Assembly (NCBI GenBank): GCA_947570625.1
Contig: CANOUP010000002.1
Span: 62,001-126,000 of the forward strand
Source: an uncultured Clostridia bacterium
GTDB taxonomy: Bacteria; Bacillota; Clostridia; Christensenellales; Borkfalkiaceae
Direction: 5' to 3'
DNA length: 64,000 nt
Positions 16,275 to 25,714 of this stretch are shown here, one piece after another. The notes under the pieces were generated by a model. The model ran no database searches. It was given only the letters and a program-made list of their open reading frames with translations, and had not been told where the DNA came from. The translations under genes were made by a program, and so were the position numbers. Every line of letters starts with the position of its first letter. The stretch's first letter is position 1.

Positions 16275-16355
16275 GCTTATCGGTTGAAGCCGAAAGTTTT
16301 AAACGATAAGCGGGGGAGCGACTGTAAGTTTACGGTTGCTCCCCTATGAATTTTT
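16275..16355 (+). ncRNA. Candidate structured RNA with two hairpins
   Basis: Seen: an 8-bp stem GCTTATCG/CGATAAGC (16275-16282 with 16304-16311), directly followed by a near-continuous 14-bp hairpin 16313-16326/16331-16344 with two G-U pairs and an AGTT loop, then TTTTT at 16351-16355. Upstream, TTTACA 16246-16251 and TATATA 16269-16274 are spaced by 17. The 213-bp gap between yebC and the next gene holds no ORF. Either a small RNA or the leader of the solute-binding-like gene. No known riboswitch class was recognised. Confidence 0.35.
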
Positions 16356-16381
16356 GACATATATCGGCAGTACAATATTAT

Positions 16382-17281
16382 ATGAGAAAAATTTTACCCA
16401 TACTGAAACCTGTTATATGTTTAATTGCTTGTATCGTCATATGTACGGTCTTTGCCTGCACCGCGTTTAGAATTAAAGAAAACGGAAAAGCTGATGAAGC
16501 GGAAACCGTTTTACGCATTTGGCAGATTGACGGATTCGAGGGAGGGAGAGGTTCGCGCGCCGACTATCTCCAAAAGGCGGGAAACGAGTACGGAGAAAAA
16601 TACGGCTGTTACGTTACTGTGACGTCGCTATCTTCGGAAGCCGCGCGCCTTAATCTTGCTCACGGCAATAAGCCCGATATTATTTCCTATCCCGCAGGTA
16701 TGTACGGACTGGAAAATTATGTAACAGACGGGCAAGTCTGGTGTAACGGTGCGTATTGCTTCCTCACTTTAAACGGCGATTTTTCGGATGTTAGCGCCGG
16801 CAATACCGTCATGAATGGTGGCAAAGAAAATTTTGTAAAAGCCGTATCAATTTTATGCGGGATAGGCGGATGCAAAGAGGAGAAGCCGACGGGCGCATAT
16901 CTTAAACTTATCGACGGGCAGTATAAGTATCTGCTTGGCACGCAGAGAGATGTTTACAGGCTTAAAACGAGGGGTGTGTCGTTTTCGGTAAAACCCGTAA
17001 CCGAATATAATGACCTGTATCAGAATATCGCTGTGATGACTGTCTGTCCGAACAAAGATACCGCAATAGAATATATAAGCTTCCTGTCTGATAAGTCCGA
17101 AAATATTACCGCGCTCGGACTTCTCAGCGGGCGCACGGTTTATGACGATGAAATGAAGGCTTTCGACGGATTGAATTTCGAAACAAAACTCGACGGTGCG
17201 GTAAGTGCAGAAATCAGAAAACAGTTTGAAGACGCAATAAAAAGCGGTGACATAAATATGTTGAAAAGCTTGCTTAAATAA
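16382..17281 (+). CDS. Putative extracellular solute-binding-like lipoprotein
   Basis: 299 residues, not confidently assigned. Seen: an N-terminal basic segment and hydrophobic stretch (residues 9-27) ending in TVFAC, an imperfect lipobox, then VLRIWQIDGFEGGRGSRADY and NKPDIISYPAG, which resemble the ligand-binding lobe of family 1 ABC solute-binding proteins. The protein is shorter than a typical binding protein (about 400-450), and no ABC permease or ATPase genes are nearby, so it may be an orphan or act as a sensor. TTGACA at 16354-16359 lies just upstream, but the -10 placement relative to the ATG is ambiguous. It has no clear Shine-Dalgarno site. Confidence 0.65.
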   Translation: MRKILPILKPVICLIACIVICTVFACTAFRIKENGKADEAETVLRIWQIDGFEGGRGSRADYLQKAGNEYGEKYGCYVTVTSLSSEAARLNLAHGNKPDIISYPAGMYGLENYVTDGQVWCNGAYCFLTLNGDFSDVSAGNTVMNGGKENFVKAVSILCGIGGCKEEKPTGAYLKLIDGQYKYLLGTQRDVYRLKTRGVSFSVKPVTEYNDLYQNIAVMTVCPNKDTAIEYISFLSDKSENITALGLLSGRTVYDDEMKAFDGLNFETKLDGAVSAEIRKQFEDAIKSGDINMLKSLLK

Positions 17282-17327
17282 TTGAAAAAAATAAAAAAAA
17301 ATGTTATTATAATAGGCGGTTGATATA

Positions 17328-18215
17328 TTGTCGATAAATAATTACGATAATTCTTTAAACGGTGTTTTAAAGTCGGAAAATTTCGATTTCTCGAAGAACA
17401 CTACTTACGGTTTGGGCGGATTTGCTAAAACGGCGTATTTTCCAAAAAATAGTAACGAGCTAATGTCTGTTTTCAATCATATCAAAAGGCGGGGGGATAA
17501 GCTTGCCGTGATAGGAAACGGTTCGGATATTCTTGCATCGGACAAAGGTTTCGACGGCTCGGTCATATGCACAAAATCGCTTAAAGGAATAACGCTTACA
17601 GATAATAATACCGTAATATGTCAGGCGGGTGCTACGGTATCCGAGCTTTTGAAATTCTGCACGGATAACGGTCTCGGCGGGCTTGAATATCTTGCGGGCA
17701 TACCTGCCACATTGGGCGGAGTAGTTTGTATGAACGCAGGAGCGGGCGGAAGATACATTTGCGGAGATGTTGTTAAAGTTGATTATTTCGACGGTAAAAA
17801 CCGTTCTTTTTCCAACAAGCAGTGTAAATTCGACTATAAATATAGTATTATGCGTGACATAATTGGCGTAATTTCCACTGTTGAGCTTAAAATCGAGCCT
17901 AAAAACCGCGAAATTGTCGAAAGAGATATTAAAAACGTTTTGTCGGGAAGAAGCTGGCATCCTAAGGGAAAGAGTTGCGGATGCGTGTTTATGAACCCTG
18001 CGGGGCTCAGCGCGGGAAAGATTATCGACGACTGCGGGCTTAAAGGCGCTTGCATAGGCGGGGCGGTAGTCAGCGATATACATGCGAATTTTATTCTTAA
18101 CCGCGGAGGCAGTTCTTCCGACGTAAAGGAACTTATTGACAGGGTCAAGAACACGGTATTGAAAAATACGGGAATTTTATTGCGGGAAGAGGTTGTGTAC
18201 ATAGGAGATTTTTAA
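17328..18215 (+). CDS. murB: UDP-N-acetylenolpyruvoylglucosamine reductase
   Basis: Second step of UDP-MurNAc synthesis; FAD enzyme of the cytoplasm. Seen: the type II (short) MurB layout with TYGLGG near residue 25, the FAD-binding GNGSDILASD and LAGIPATLGGVVCMNAGA, the serine region CGCVFMNP with GLKGACIGGAVVS, and the C-terminal HANFILN. 295 residues. The start is TTG at 17328 with AGGCGG at 17314-17319; no in-frame ATG gives a full-length protein. A promoter TTGAAA-N17-TATTAT is visible at 17282-17310. The stop overlaps the next start codon. Confidence 0.95.
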   Translation: MSINNYDNSLNGVLKSENFDFSKNTTYGLGGFAKTAYFPKNSNELMSVFNHIKRRGDKLAVIGNGSDILASDKGFDGSVICTKSLKGITLTDNNTVICQAGATVSELLKFCTDNGLGGLEYLAGIPATLGGVVCMNAGAGGRYICGDVVKVDYFDGKNRSFSNKQCKFDYKYSIMRDIIGVISTVELKIEPKNREIVERDIKNVLSGRSWHPKGKSCGCVFMNPAGLSAGKIIDDCGLKGACIGGAVVSDIHANFILNRGGSSSDVKELIDRVKNTVLKNTGILLREEVVYIGDF

Positions 18216-18991
18216 TGATTCTTACATCTGATTATCATACTCATACGCCGTATTCTCACGGCAAAAACACCGTTCTGGAAAACGCGACGGTCGCTAAGTC
18301 CAAAGGGCTTAAAGAGATAGCTATAACCGACCACGGGTTCAACCATATTCTCTTCGGGCTTAAACGGAAAAAGCTGAGCTGTCTGCGCGAAGAAATAACC
18401 GAAGCCGAAAAGCTTACCGGCGTTAAGGTGCTTATGGGTATGGAAAGCAACGTTATATCTGCGGACGGTCACACCGATATGAAGCCCGAAGATTTGAAAT
18501 ATTTCGATATTTATCTTTGCGGTATTCACGAAGTGCTCAGGTATAAATCTTTTTCCGATATGTTCAATATTATGGTCAAAAATTATTCGGCGTACAAGTT
18601 CGGAAGAAGACCGTCGGACAAGGTTATTGAAAATACCACGAAAACTTATATAAATGTGATTAAAAATAATCCCGTCGATATTTTGACGCATATAAATTAT
18701 AAATGTTACTGCAACATTAAGGAAGTTGCGCAGTGCTGTGCCGATTACGGAACTTATATCGAAATCAATACGAAAAAGCGTCACGTTTCTGCCGAGGAGC
18801 TTAATCTTATGGCTTCAACGGGCGTAAGGTTCGTTATTGATTCCGATGCGCATTCGGCAGACAGGGTGGGCGACATAAAACTCGCGGAAGAATTGCTCTC
18901 CTGCGCAGGCGTGCCTCTTGAACAAATAGACAACATTGACGGCAGATTGCCCGATTTCAGGTTTGCAAGATACAAAGCCGAAAAATTATAA
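18215..18991 (+). CDS. PHP-domain phosphoesterase
   Basis: 258 residues of the polymerase/histidinol-phosphatase metal-dependent hydrolase fold. Seen: metal-binding motifs DYHTHTPYSHG at the N-terminus, ITDHG near residue 40, GMESN near residue 80, GIHEV, THINY and DSDAH near residue 210. The full metal set appears intact, so it should be active. Its substrate is unknown; YcdX-like phosphatase or phosphodiesterase activity is possible. Its ATG overlaps the murB stop (TAATG), tying it to the murB-whiA cluster, where Bacillota more often carry rapZ and yvcK. Confidence 0.87.
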   Translation: MILTSDYHTHTPYSHGKNTVLENATVAKSKGLKEIAITDHGFNHILFGLKRKKLSCLREEITEAEKLTGVKVLMGMESNVISADGHTDMKPEDLKYFDIYLCGIHEVLRYKSFSDMFNIMVKNYSAYKFGRRPSDKVIENTTKTYINVIKNNPVDILTHINYKCYCNIKEVAQCCADYGTYIEINTKKRHVSAEELNLMASTGVRFVIDSDAHSADRVGDIKLAEELLSCAGVPLEQIDNIDGRLPDFRFARYKAEKL

Positions 18992-18992
18992 T

Positions 18993-19949
18993 ATGCAGAA
19001 TTTTACCGAAGAAATCAAAAATGAAATAACCGAAAAAATACCTGAACCGCGGTGCTGTAAGCTGGCGGTCATTTCTGCTTTCATACGCACAAGCGGTAGC
19101 GTTGTGTCGCGCAACGGAAATTTCGGGTTTGAAATAATTACCGAAAACGAGAGCACCGCCGAATATATATCCGATATTCTCGAAAGCGCGTTTAACCTTC
19201 ACCTTACTGTCACGGGCGCTAAATTCGACGTTATGAGCGGTAAGGACAAGCTCACTTTCGAGTGCGTCGGTGAAGACGCAAAGCGTTTGCTTAAAGAGCT
19301 CTGCATTATAAAAGAAGACGCGGAAGGTGTGTATCTGACCTTCGGCATAGATGAAAAGCTCGTTAAAAACGATTGCTGTAAATCTTCTTACATTACGGGC
19401 GCATTTTTGGGCGGAGGGAGCTGTACGCTTCCGGAAGAGGGTGTATACAGCAGGACGGGCTATCATTTCGAAATAGTATTTTCCAATAAAATAACGGCTG
19501 GCGATTTTTGCGCGTTGCTTTGCGATTTCGAAATACTCGCAAAGCTGGTAACGCGTAAGGACAGCGCCGTTGTCTACGTAAAGAGCAAGGAAGTCATTTC
19601 CGACATTTTGCACGTCGTGTCGGCTGTGTCGGGTTTAGACAGGCTTAATAAGATTGTCGAACTGAAAGACAGGACAAACAATGCCAACAGAGTCAACAAC
19701 TGTTCGGTTTCGAATATAGACAAATGCCTGACGGCTTCGGTCAATCAGGTACGCGCGATAGAAACGATAGCAGTTACAATCGGGCTTCAGAGTCTTGATA
19801 AAATGCTGTTTGACGTGGCGGAAGCCCGTCTTGCAGACAAAAATGCTTCTATGCAGGAGCTTTCTGAAAGGCTTTCGCTGTCGAAGAGCTGTTTAAACCA
19901 TCGGATGAGAAAAATTCTCGAACTTGCCAAATCGCTTGGGAATGATTGA
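18993..19949 (+). CDS. whiA: Sporulation/cell-division regulator WhiA
   Basis: 318 residues. Seen: N-terminal degenerate LAGLIDADG homing-endonuclease-like domain, with FLGGGSCTLPE marking the second repeat, and a C-terminal helix-turn-helix (SMQELSERLSLSKSCLNHRMRKI). Known: WhiA is a DNA-binding protein that affects cell division and, in Bacillota, chromosome segregation, without cutting DNA. ATG 18993 is chosen because it starts the conserved FTEEIKNEIT segment; it follows the PHP gene by 1 bp and has only AT-rich sequence upstream, so coupling is likely. A longer in-frame start at 18936 would lie inside the preceding gene. Confidence 0.95.
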   Translation: MQNFTEEIKNEITEKIPEPRCCKLAVISAFIRTSGSVVSRNGNFGFEIITENESTAEYISDILESAFNLHLTVTGAKFDVMSGKDKLTFECVGEDAKRLLKELCIIKEDAEGVYLTFGIDEKLVKNDCCKSSYITGAFLGGGSCTLPEEGVYSRTGYHFEIVFSNKITAGDFCALLCDFEILAKLVTRKDSAVVYVKSKEVISDILHVVSAVSGLDRLNKIVELKDRTNNANRVNNCSVSNIDKCLTASVNQVRAIETIAVTIGLQSLDKMLFDVAEARLADKNASMQELSERLSLSKSCLNHRMRKILELAKSLGND

Positions 19950-19957
19950 GGTATATT

Positions 19958-22900
19958 ATGACGGATTTTGTACATTTGCATTTGCACACGGAATATTCAT
20001 TGCTTGACGGCGCCTGTAAAATCGACAATTTAATCGAACACTGCAAGGCGAACGGTATCGATACCGTTTGTATGACCGACCACGGAAATATGTACGGCAC
20101 GCTTCAACTTGCCGAAAAAGCCGCGGTAAACGGTATTAAATACATAATCGGCTGTGAGTTTTATTTGACTAAGGATATGAAGGATAAAACTTCAAATACT
20201 GCCGAACATCTTATTCTGATTGCCAAAAACAGAAAGGGCTATATAAATCTCGTTCAGCTCGATTCTATGGCATTCGTCGACGGTTTCTATTATAAACCGA
20301 AAATAGACTATAAAGCGCTTAAAGAGCACTCGGAGGGCGTTATCTGTCTTTCCGCCTGTCTTGCGGGAGGTATACCGAGAAGGCTTCTTTCGGGCGATTA
20401 CAGCGGTGCGAAAGAACTTGCACTCTATTTGCAGGATATTTTCAAAGACGACTTTTATATTGAGATTCAGGACCACGGTATCGAAGAGGAAAAGCGCGTT
20501 TTGCCTCTTTTAATTAAGCTTGCAAATGAAATCGGCGCGGAACTTGTTGCAACTAACGATGTGCACTATATTTCCAAAGCAGACGCGGAAATGCAGGATG
20601 TACTCATGTGCATACAGATGAAAAAACAGCTTGACGACCCCAAGAGAATGAAGTTCAGTACGAACGAATTCTATTTTAAGACGGGCGATGAAATGTCGGC
20701 TTTATTTCCCAATCTGCCGAAAGCAATTTCCAACACGCGTGTAATTGCAGACAAGGTTACCGAACCCGCTTTTAATCTAACGGCAAAAGGTTATCCCATA
20801 AAGGATATGACGCTTATTCCGACTTATTCTCCGCCAGACGGAAGCACGGCGGAACAGTACTTGCGTAAACTTACGGCGGAAGGGCTGATAAAAAGATACG
20901 GAACGCCTACAAGTCGTGAGCTCGACAGGGCGGAGTACGAACTCGGGATTATCTGCGGTATGGGTTATGCCGACTATTATCTTGTTGTCTGGGACTTTAT
21001 AAACTGGTCAAAGGAGCAGGGTATACCTGTCGGACCTGGGCGAGGTTCGGGCGTAAGTTCGATTGTCGCTTATTCGATAGGTATTACAGACGTCGAACCT
21101 TTGCAGTTTGATTTGCTTTTCGAAAGGTTTCTCAACCCCGACAGGGTGTCGATGCCCGACTTCGATATTGATTTCTGCACCGACAGGCGAGAGGATACGA
21201 TTAAATACGTGCGCGAAAAATACGGTGCGGAAAACGTTTGCCAGATTGTAACTTTCGGTACGATGGCGGCGAAAAACTCCATTAAAGACGTAGGAAGGGT
21301 TATGCGCGTTCCGTATTCGGAAACGGACAGGCTGACTAAAATCATGGACGGAAAGACGTCTATAAGCGATTTGCTCGGCAGGCGTATCGACGGTGTTAAG
21401 AGAAAATACGACAATGAAACCGATGAAGATAAAAAGAGCGAGCTCGAAGGCAAGCTGAACGAGCTTAAATCGGCGCGCAATTCGGAATTTTGCGATATTT
21501 ACGCGACGGACGACGCATTGAAACGCGTAATTGATATGGCGCTTAAAATAGAGGGGATGCCGAGGCAGACGGGTATACACGCCGCGGGCGTTGTCATATG
21601 CCAGAAACGCATTGCCGATAACGTTCCGCTCTCGCGCAACGGCGAGGATATAACCACGCAGTACGTCGCCAAGGAAATCGAGTCGCTCGGAATGCTGAAA
21701 ATGGACTTCCTTGCGCTTGTTACGCTGACGGATATAAAAAAGTGCATAGACTACATTAAGGAAGATTTCGGCAAAGAGATTGATTTCAATAAAATAGGTT
21801 TCGGCGACGCGGGCGCTTACAGTCTTATATCCGACGGCGATACGGACGGGGTGTTCCAGCTCGAAGCCGGCGGTATGAAAAGGTTTATGAAACAGCTTAA
21901 ACCCGACTGTCTTGAAGATTTGATAGCGGGAGTTTCTTTGTACCGTCCCGGACCTATGAAGTTTATAGATTCGTTCTGTAACAGAAAGCACGGCTTGGAG
22001 CCGATATCTTACGACTGCGAGGCGGAAGAAAACATACTTAAAGTCACTTACGGAATTCCTGTTTATCAGGAGCAGGTAATGCAGATTTTCCAGAACCTCG
22101 GCGGATTCTCGCTCGGCGAAGCGGACCTTGTAAGGCGCGCAATGGGCAAGAAGGATAAAAAGACGCTGATGGCGCAGAAAGAAAAATTTATAAACGGCGG
22201 AATAAGCGATATAAACGGCAGTAAGATAGTCGGATGCGTCGAAAACGGAATTCCTGCCGAAGTTGCCAATAAAATTTTCGGCGATATGGAAGGCTTTGCG
22301 TCATACGCCTTCAATAAGTCGCACGCCGCGGCGTATGCGGTGCTGGCTTATCAGACCGCATGGCTGAAAAAATATTACTGTAAAGAATTTATTTGCGCGC
22401 TTTTAAATAACAGATTAAATAAGATTGAAGAAATTACAAAATACGTCATATATTTAAAAGAGAAGGGTTATAAAGTTTTGCCCCCGGATATCAACAAAAG
22501 CAAGACCGTTTTCACCGTTGAAAACGACGGTGTCAGGTTCGGGCTTTCGGCTTTGAAGGGTGCGGGACAGTCCGTTGTGGATACGATTATAGCTGAAAGA
22601 ACCAAACGCGGAAACTTTAAAGATTTTCCCGATTTTATTTCGCGCTGTATTTCGGGTTTGAATTCGCGCCTTGTCGAAGGGCTTATTTATGCCGGCGCGT
22701 TCGATGATATGGGTGTCAGCCGTTCGCGTCTTGCCTCTGTATACGACCAGCTTTGCAACAGGGCAAAAGCCATAAGCAAACAGAGAAACAGTGCGCAGAT
22801 GAGCTTGTTCGGCGATATTTTGGAAGAGGAAAAATTAGATGTCGAATATCCCGATATTCCCGAATACGAGCTTAATGAAAAGCTGTCCAAAGAAAAGCAG

Positions 22901-23560
22901 GTGCTTGGCGTTTATGTATCTGGACACCCGTTCGAAAGATATATGCACGCTTTCCCCGACTGTACGTTTGATTGTTCGCTTTTGGATGATTATGTCGAAG
23001 ATGAGGAAGGAAATCGTACCTATAACCGTATTTCTGACGGTATTCATATTACTATGGCAGGCATAATATCCTCTTACAGACGTCTTATGACGAAGAGAAC
23101 GGGTAATTTTATGGCTTTTGTAACTGTTGAAGACGTTTACGGAAGTATTGAAGGGGTCTGCTTCCCTGCAACGTACGAAAAGTGCAAGGGCGATATAGTC
23201 AACGATAAGATAGTCAAAGTCAAAGGCAAACTTGAAATAGATTCGGAAAAAGGCGTTTCGATGATTATAGAAGAGATTAGCGGATTAAACCCCGAGGCAG
23301 GCGCCGGCACGGGTGTGCCCGTTATAAAACCTATACAGGAAAAATCCGTTTTATGGCTCAACGCCGGTAAGCTCGACGACGACGCGTTTGACGAACTGGT
23401 CGGAGTGCTCTCCAACTATGAAGGCGAAACGGTGTGCAAAATAGTGCGGGGCGACAAACGTTATAAAATGCCTGCCGGAGTAAATTACTGTCGCGGGCTT
23501 TTGGCTGAGCTTATGGCGTTTATAGGCATCGGAGATATTAAGTTTATAGATAATACATAA
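19958..23560 (+). CDS. dnaE: DNA polymerase III alpha subunit
   Basis: Replicative polymerase of 1200 residues. Seen: N-terminal PHP domain (HLHLHTEYSLLDGA, MTDHGNMYG), the catalytic palm with GPGRGSGVSS and the MPDFDIDFC aspartates near residue 400, the thumb and fingers with YRPGPM and YQEQVMQI, the tandem helix-hairpin-helix region (FGLSALKGAG), and an OB fold in the last 250 residues. This is the DnaE type without a built-in 3'-5' exonuclease. ATG 19958 has TGAGGT overlapping the whiA stop; the in-frame TTG at 19946 lies inside whiA. Last gene of the murB-PHP-whiA-dnaE series. Confidence 0.97.
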   Translation: MTDFVHLHLHTEYSLLDGACKIDNLIEHCKANGIDTVCMTDHGNMYGTLQLAEKAAVNGIKYIIGCEFYLTKDMKDKTSNTAEHLILIAKNRKGYINLVQLDSMAFVDGFYYKPKIDYKALKEHSEGVICLSACLAGGIPRRLLSGDYSGAKELALYLQDIFKDDFYIEIQDHGIEEEKRVLPLLIKLANEIGAELVATNDVHYISKADAEMQDVLMCIQMKKQLDDPKRMKFSTNEFYFKTGDEMSALFPNLPKAISNTRVIADKVTEPAFNLTAKGYPIKDMTLIPTYSPPDGSTAEQYLRKLTAEGLIKRYGTPTSRELDRAEYELGIICGMGYADYYLVVWDFINWSKEQGIPVGPGRGSGVSSIVAYSIGITDVEPLQFDLLFERFLNPDRVSMPDFDIDFCTDRREDTIKYVREKYGAENVCQIVTFGTMAAKNSIKDVGRVMRVPYSETDRLTKIMDGKTSISDLLGRRIDGVKRKYDNETDEDKKSELEGKLNELKSARNSEFCDIYATDDALKRVIDMALKIEGMPRQTGIHAAGVVICQKRIADNVPLSRNGEDITTQYVAKEIESLGMLKMDFLALVTLTDIKKCIDYIKEDFGKEIDFNKIGFGDAGAYSLISDGDTDGVFQLEAGGMKRFMKQLKPDCLEDLIAGVSLYRPGPMKFIDSFCNRKHGLEPISYDCEAEENILKVTYGIPVYQEQVMQIFQNLGGFSLGEADLVRRAMGKKDKKTLMAQKEKFINGGISDINGSKIVGCVENGIPAEVANKIFGDMEGFASYAFNKSHAAAYAVLAYQTAWLKKYYCKEFICALLNNRLNKIEEITKYVIYLKEKGYKVLPPDINKSKTVFTVENDGVRFGLSALKGAGQSVVDTIIAERTKRGNFKDFPDFISRCISGLNSRLVEGLIYAGAFDDMGVSRSRLASVYDQLCNRAKAISKQRNSAQMSLFGDILEEEKLDVEYPDIPEYELNEKLSKEKQVLGVYVSGHPFERYMHAFPDCTFDCSLLDDYVEDEEGNRTYNRISDGIHITMAGIISSYRRLMTKRTGNFMAFVTVEDVYGSIEGVCFPATYEKCKGDIVNDKIVKVKGKLEIDSEKGVSMIIEEISGLNPEAGAGTGVPVIKPIQEKSVLWLNAGKLDDDAFDELVGVLSNYEGETVCKIVRGDKRYKMPAGVNYCRGLLAELMAFIGIGDIKFIDNT

Positions 23561-23576
23561 TTTCTTCGAAAAACTG

Positions 23577-23605
23577 TTGATTTTATGTTTTGTATAATAT
23601 ATAAT
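23577..23605 (+). promoter_or_regulatory. pfkA promoter
   Basis: TTGATT 23577-23582, 17-nt spacer, TATAAT 23600-23605. A second TATAAT at 23593-23598 overlaps. The leader of about 75 nt ends in GGAGG before pfkA. Confidence 0.7.
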
Positions 23606-23685
23606 ATACTTTGAAAATGATGGAATAAATTTGTTCACTGCGTTAAAGGGGCACGCTTGAACTGCGTATTCACGCGGAGGTTTGT

Positions 23686-24648
23686 ATGAAGAGAATAGGC
23701 TTGTTGACCAGTGGCGGCGATGCGCCCGGCATGAATGCTTGTATAAGAGCGGTTGTTCGTACGGCTCTTTATTTCGGTATGGAAGTTTACGGAGTCAAGC
23801 GCGGATATCAGGGACTTATCGACGACGATATGGAATCTATGGAGATGCGTTCTGTTTCCGATATAGTCCAGCGTGGCGGCACGAAGCTTAGAACTGCAAG
23901 GTGCCTTGAAATGCTGACCAAGGCGGGGCAGAAAAAGGCGGTTAAAACTCTTGAAGCGAGAGGAATAGAAGGTCTTGTCGTTATCGGCGGAGACGGTTCG
24001 TTCAGGGGTGCAAAGTGCCTGTCCGAAGTTTACGGCATCCCCACAATCGGTATACCAGGAACAATCGACAACGACCTCGAATACACTGATTATACCCTCG
24101 GTTTCGATACCGCGGTGAATACATGTATAGACGTAATAAATAAATTGCGCGACACTATGACTTCCCACGAGAGAATATCGGTCGTAGAAGTTATGGGCAG
24201 GCGTTGCGGAGATATCGCTCTTTATGCGGGTATTGCCAGCGGTGCGGAAATTATCGTTGTGCCCGAAGTTGTTTTCGACCTCGACGATATAGTTATGAAA
24301 ATTAACCGCTCGCGCGCAAACGGAAAACATTCCAATATCGTAGTAGTTGCGGAAGGCGTATGCACGGCCGACGAGTTTGCGAAACAGCTTCAATCGGTAA
24401 CGACATATTCCGTGCGCCCCACTTCGATAGGGCATATTCAGCGCGGAGGTTCGCCCACTATGGCGGACAGAATGCTTGCGGCGCAGTTCGGAAATAAGGC
24501 GGTCCGTCTTCTTAACGAAGGTATAGGCAACCGCGTTGTAGGTATTCATAAGAATGAAATTATCGACCTCGATATTATCGAAGCGGTAAGCATGAAAAAG
24601 AAGTTCAATTACGAACTTTATGAAACCTTACAGATGATTTCGATGTAA
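23686..24648 (+). CDS. pfkA: ATP-dependent 6-phosphofructokinase
   Basis: Committed step of glycolysis: fructose-6-phosphate to fructose-1,6-bisphosphate. Seen: GGDAPGMN at the N-terminus, GGDGSFRGA, PGTIDNDLEYTDYTLGFDTA with the catalytic aspartates, and EVMGRRCGD. The glycine in GGDGS marks the ATP-using rather than the pyrophosphate-using type. 320 residues, standard. GCGGAGG precedes ATG 23686. It is followed by a kinase of the PfkB type; fba and gapA are 8-11 kb away in separate units. Confidence 0.96.
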   Translation: MKRIGLLTSGGDAPGMNACIRAVVRTALYFGMEVYGVKRGYQGLIDDDMESMEMRSVSDIVQRGGTKLRTARCLEMLTKAGQKKAVKTLEARGIEGLVVIGGDGSFRGAKCLSEVYGIPTIGIPGTIDNDLEYTDYTLGFDTAVNTCIDVINKLRDTMTSHERISVVEVMGRRCGDIALYAGIASGAEIIVVPEVVFDLDDIVMKINRSRANGKHSNIVVVAEGVCTADEFAKQLQSVTTYSVRPTSIGHIQRGGSPTMADRMLAAQFGNKAVRLLNEGIGNRVVGIHKNEIIDLDIIEAVSMKKKFNYELYETLQMISM

Positions 24649-24658
24649 CAGCTTTAAC

Positions 24659-24680
24659 AAGCCGCTAAAAAGCGGCTTTT
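24659..24680 (+). terminator. Terminator after pfkA
   Basis: AAGCCGCT (24659-24666) and AGCGGCTT (24671-24678) with a 4-A loop and only a short T-run, so partial read-through into the next gene is possible. Confidence 0.65.
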
Positions 24681-24723
24681 ATAATGTGTGGCTTTGCCGT
24701 AAATAATTTTTTAAGGAAAGTTG

Positions 24724-25650
24724 ATGATTTTAACCGTTTGTCCCAGTCCATGCATAGACGTAAATATCGAAGTGGAATCTTTAAGCGTCGGTAAATCTAA
24801 TAAGATTATCGGCAAAAGAACTTTTTACACGGGAAAGGCGCTCAACGTCGCCATAGGTTTAGCAAGATTGAACGCCGAAGTTTTTGCTACGGGGTTTATG
24901 TACGAGGAAAACGGCTCGCGCTTCGAACACGAACTTCACAGGGAAGGTGTTCCGTATAAATTTATATGGAATAAAGGAAGCGTCAGGGAAAATTACAAAT
25001 TCATTGACCGCAAGTCCATGCTTACTGAAGTAGACGATGTAAGCCGTGAGGTCAGTGCGGAAAAACAGGAAGAACTTATAAACCTTGTTTCGCGTATCTC
25101 CGAGAAAAGCGAAGCAATCGTCATTGCCGGCGGGCTTGCCAAAGGAATGACTCCCGATTTTTACGGCAAAGTATTAAGGGCTGTTCCGCCGTCTGTAATT
25201 AAGATTGCGGATACCGAAGGCGAAAGATTGACGGAAGCGCTCAAATGCGGGGTGAAGCTTGTTAAGCCAAACCTCGAAGAGTTGGAAAGAACCCTTAAAA
25301 TCCGTATTACCGATAAAGGCGATATGATTAAAGCCTGCCGTGTAATAATCGGTGCAGGCGCGGAATACGTTCTTTTGTCTTTGGGTAAAAAAGGAGCGGT
25401 AATAACCGACGGCGCGAAATATTTTCACTGTAAAAGCGTAAACGTTGCAATGAATTCGACGGTAGGAGCGGGCGACGGTATGGTTGCGGCGGCGGCTAAT
25501 GCGCTTATTCACGGAGGCTCTATGCAGGACATACTCCGTTGCGGAGTGGCAGGGGGCACGGCGGCGGTCACCTTTCCCGACAGCATATCGTTTACGAAAG
25601 ACAAGTACGAGGAAATACTTTCCTCTCTTACGGTTGAACAAATTTTTTAA
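24724..25650 (+). CDS. PfkB-family sugar-phosphate kinase (1-phosphofructokinase-like)
   Basis: 308 residues of the ribokinase/PfkB family. Seen: the opening LTVCPSPCIDVNIEV, the GKALNVAIGLARLNAEV substrate-binding segment, KPNLEELE and the catalytic AGDGMVAAAANAL. The closest functional types are 1-phosphofructokinase (FruK) and tagatose-6-phosphate kinase. No fructose PTS or tagatose gene is adjacent, so the substrate is open. ATG 24724 has AAGGAAAG at 24714-24721. Neighbour of pfkA, separated by a weak terminator. Confidence 0.82.
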   Translation: MILTVCPSPCIDVNIEVESLSVGKSNKIIGKRTFYTGKALNVAIGLARLNAEVFATGFMYEENGSRFEHELHREGVPYKFIWNKGSVRENYKFIDRKSMLTEVDDVSREVSAEKQEELINLVSRISEKSEAIVIAGGLAKGMTPDFYGKVLRAVPPSVIKIADTEGERLTEALKCGVKLVKPNLEELERTLKIRITDKGDMIKACRVIIGAGAEYVLLSLGKKGAVITDGAKYFHCKSVNVAMNSTVGAGDGMVAAAANALIHGGSMQDILRCGVAGGTAAVTFPDSISFTKDKYEEILSSLTVEQIF

Positions 25651-25656
25651 TAATGC

Positions 25657-25685
25657 TTGAAATTTAACGAAAATTGTTATATAAT
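25657..25685 (+). promoter_or_regulatory. Promoter of the cysteine-cluster protein gene
   Basis: TTGAAA 25657-25662, 17-nt spacer, TATAAT 25680-25685. The gene has its own leader with CGGAGTAAATAAAT before the ATG. Confidence 0.7.
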
Positions 25686-25714
25686 CAAGGTAATACAATT
25701 CGGAGTAAATAAAT

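Noticed and set aside
16354-16384. Leaderless-type promoter for the solute-binding-like gene
   Set aside because: TTGACA is present, but the matching -10 (TATTAT 16376-16381) abuts the ATG and TACAAT (16371-16376) is only 11 nt from the -35, so the geometry differs from the four clear cases.
18215-18991. PHP protein as histidinol-phosphatase HisK
   Set aside because: No histidine genes nearby and it sits in a murB-whiA cluster; only the PHP fold is supported.
21008-21991. Minus-strand frame of 327 codons opposite dnaE
   Set aside because: Shadow of dnaE without motif or translation signals.
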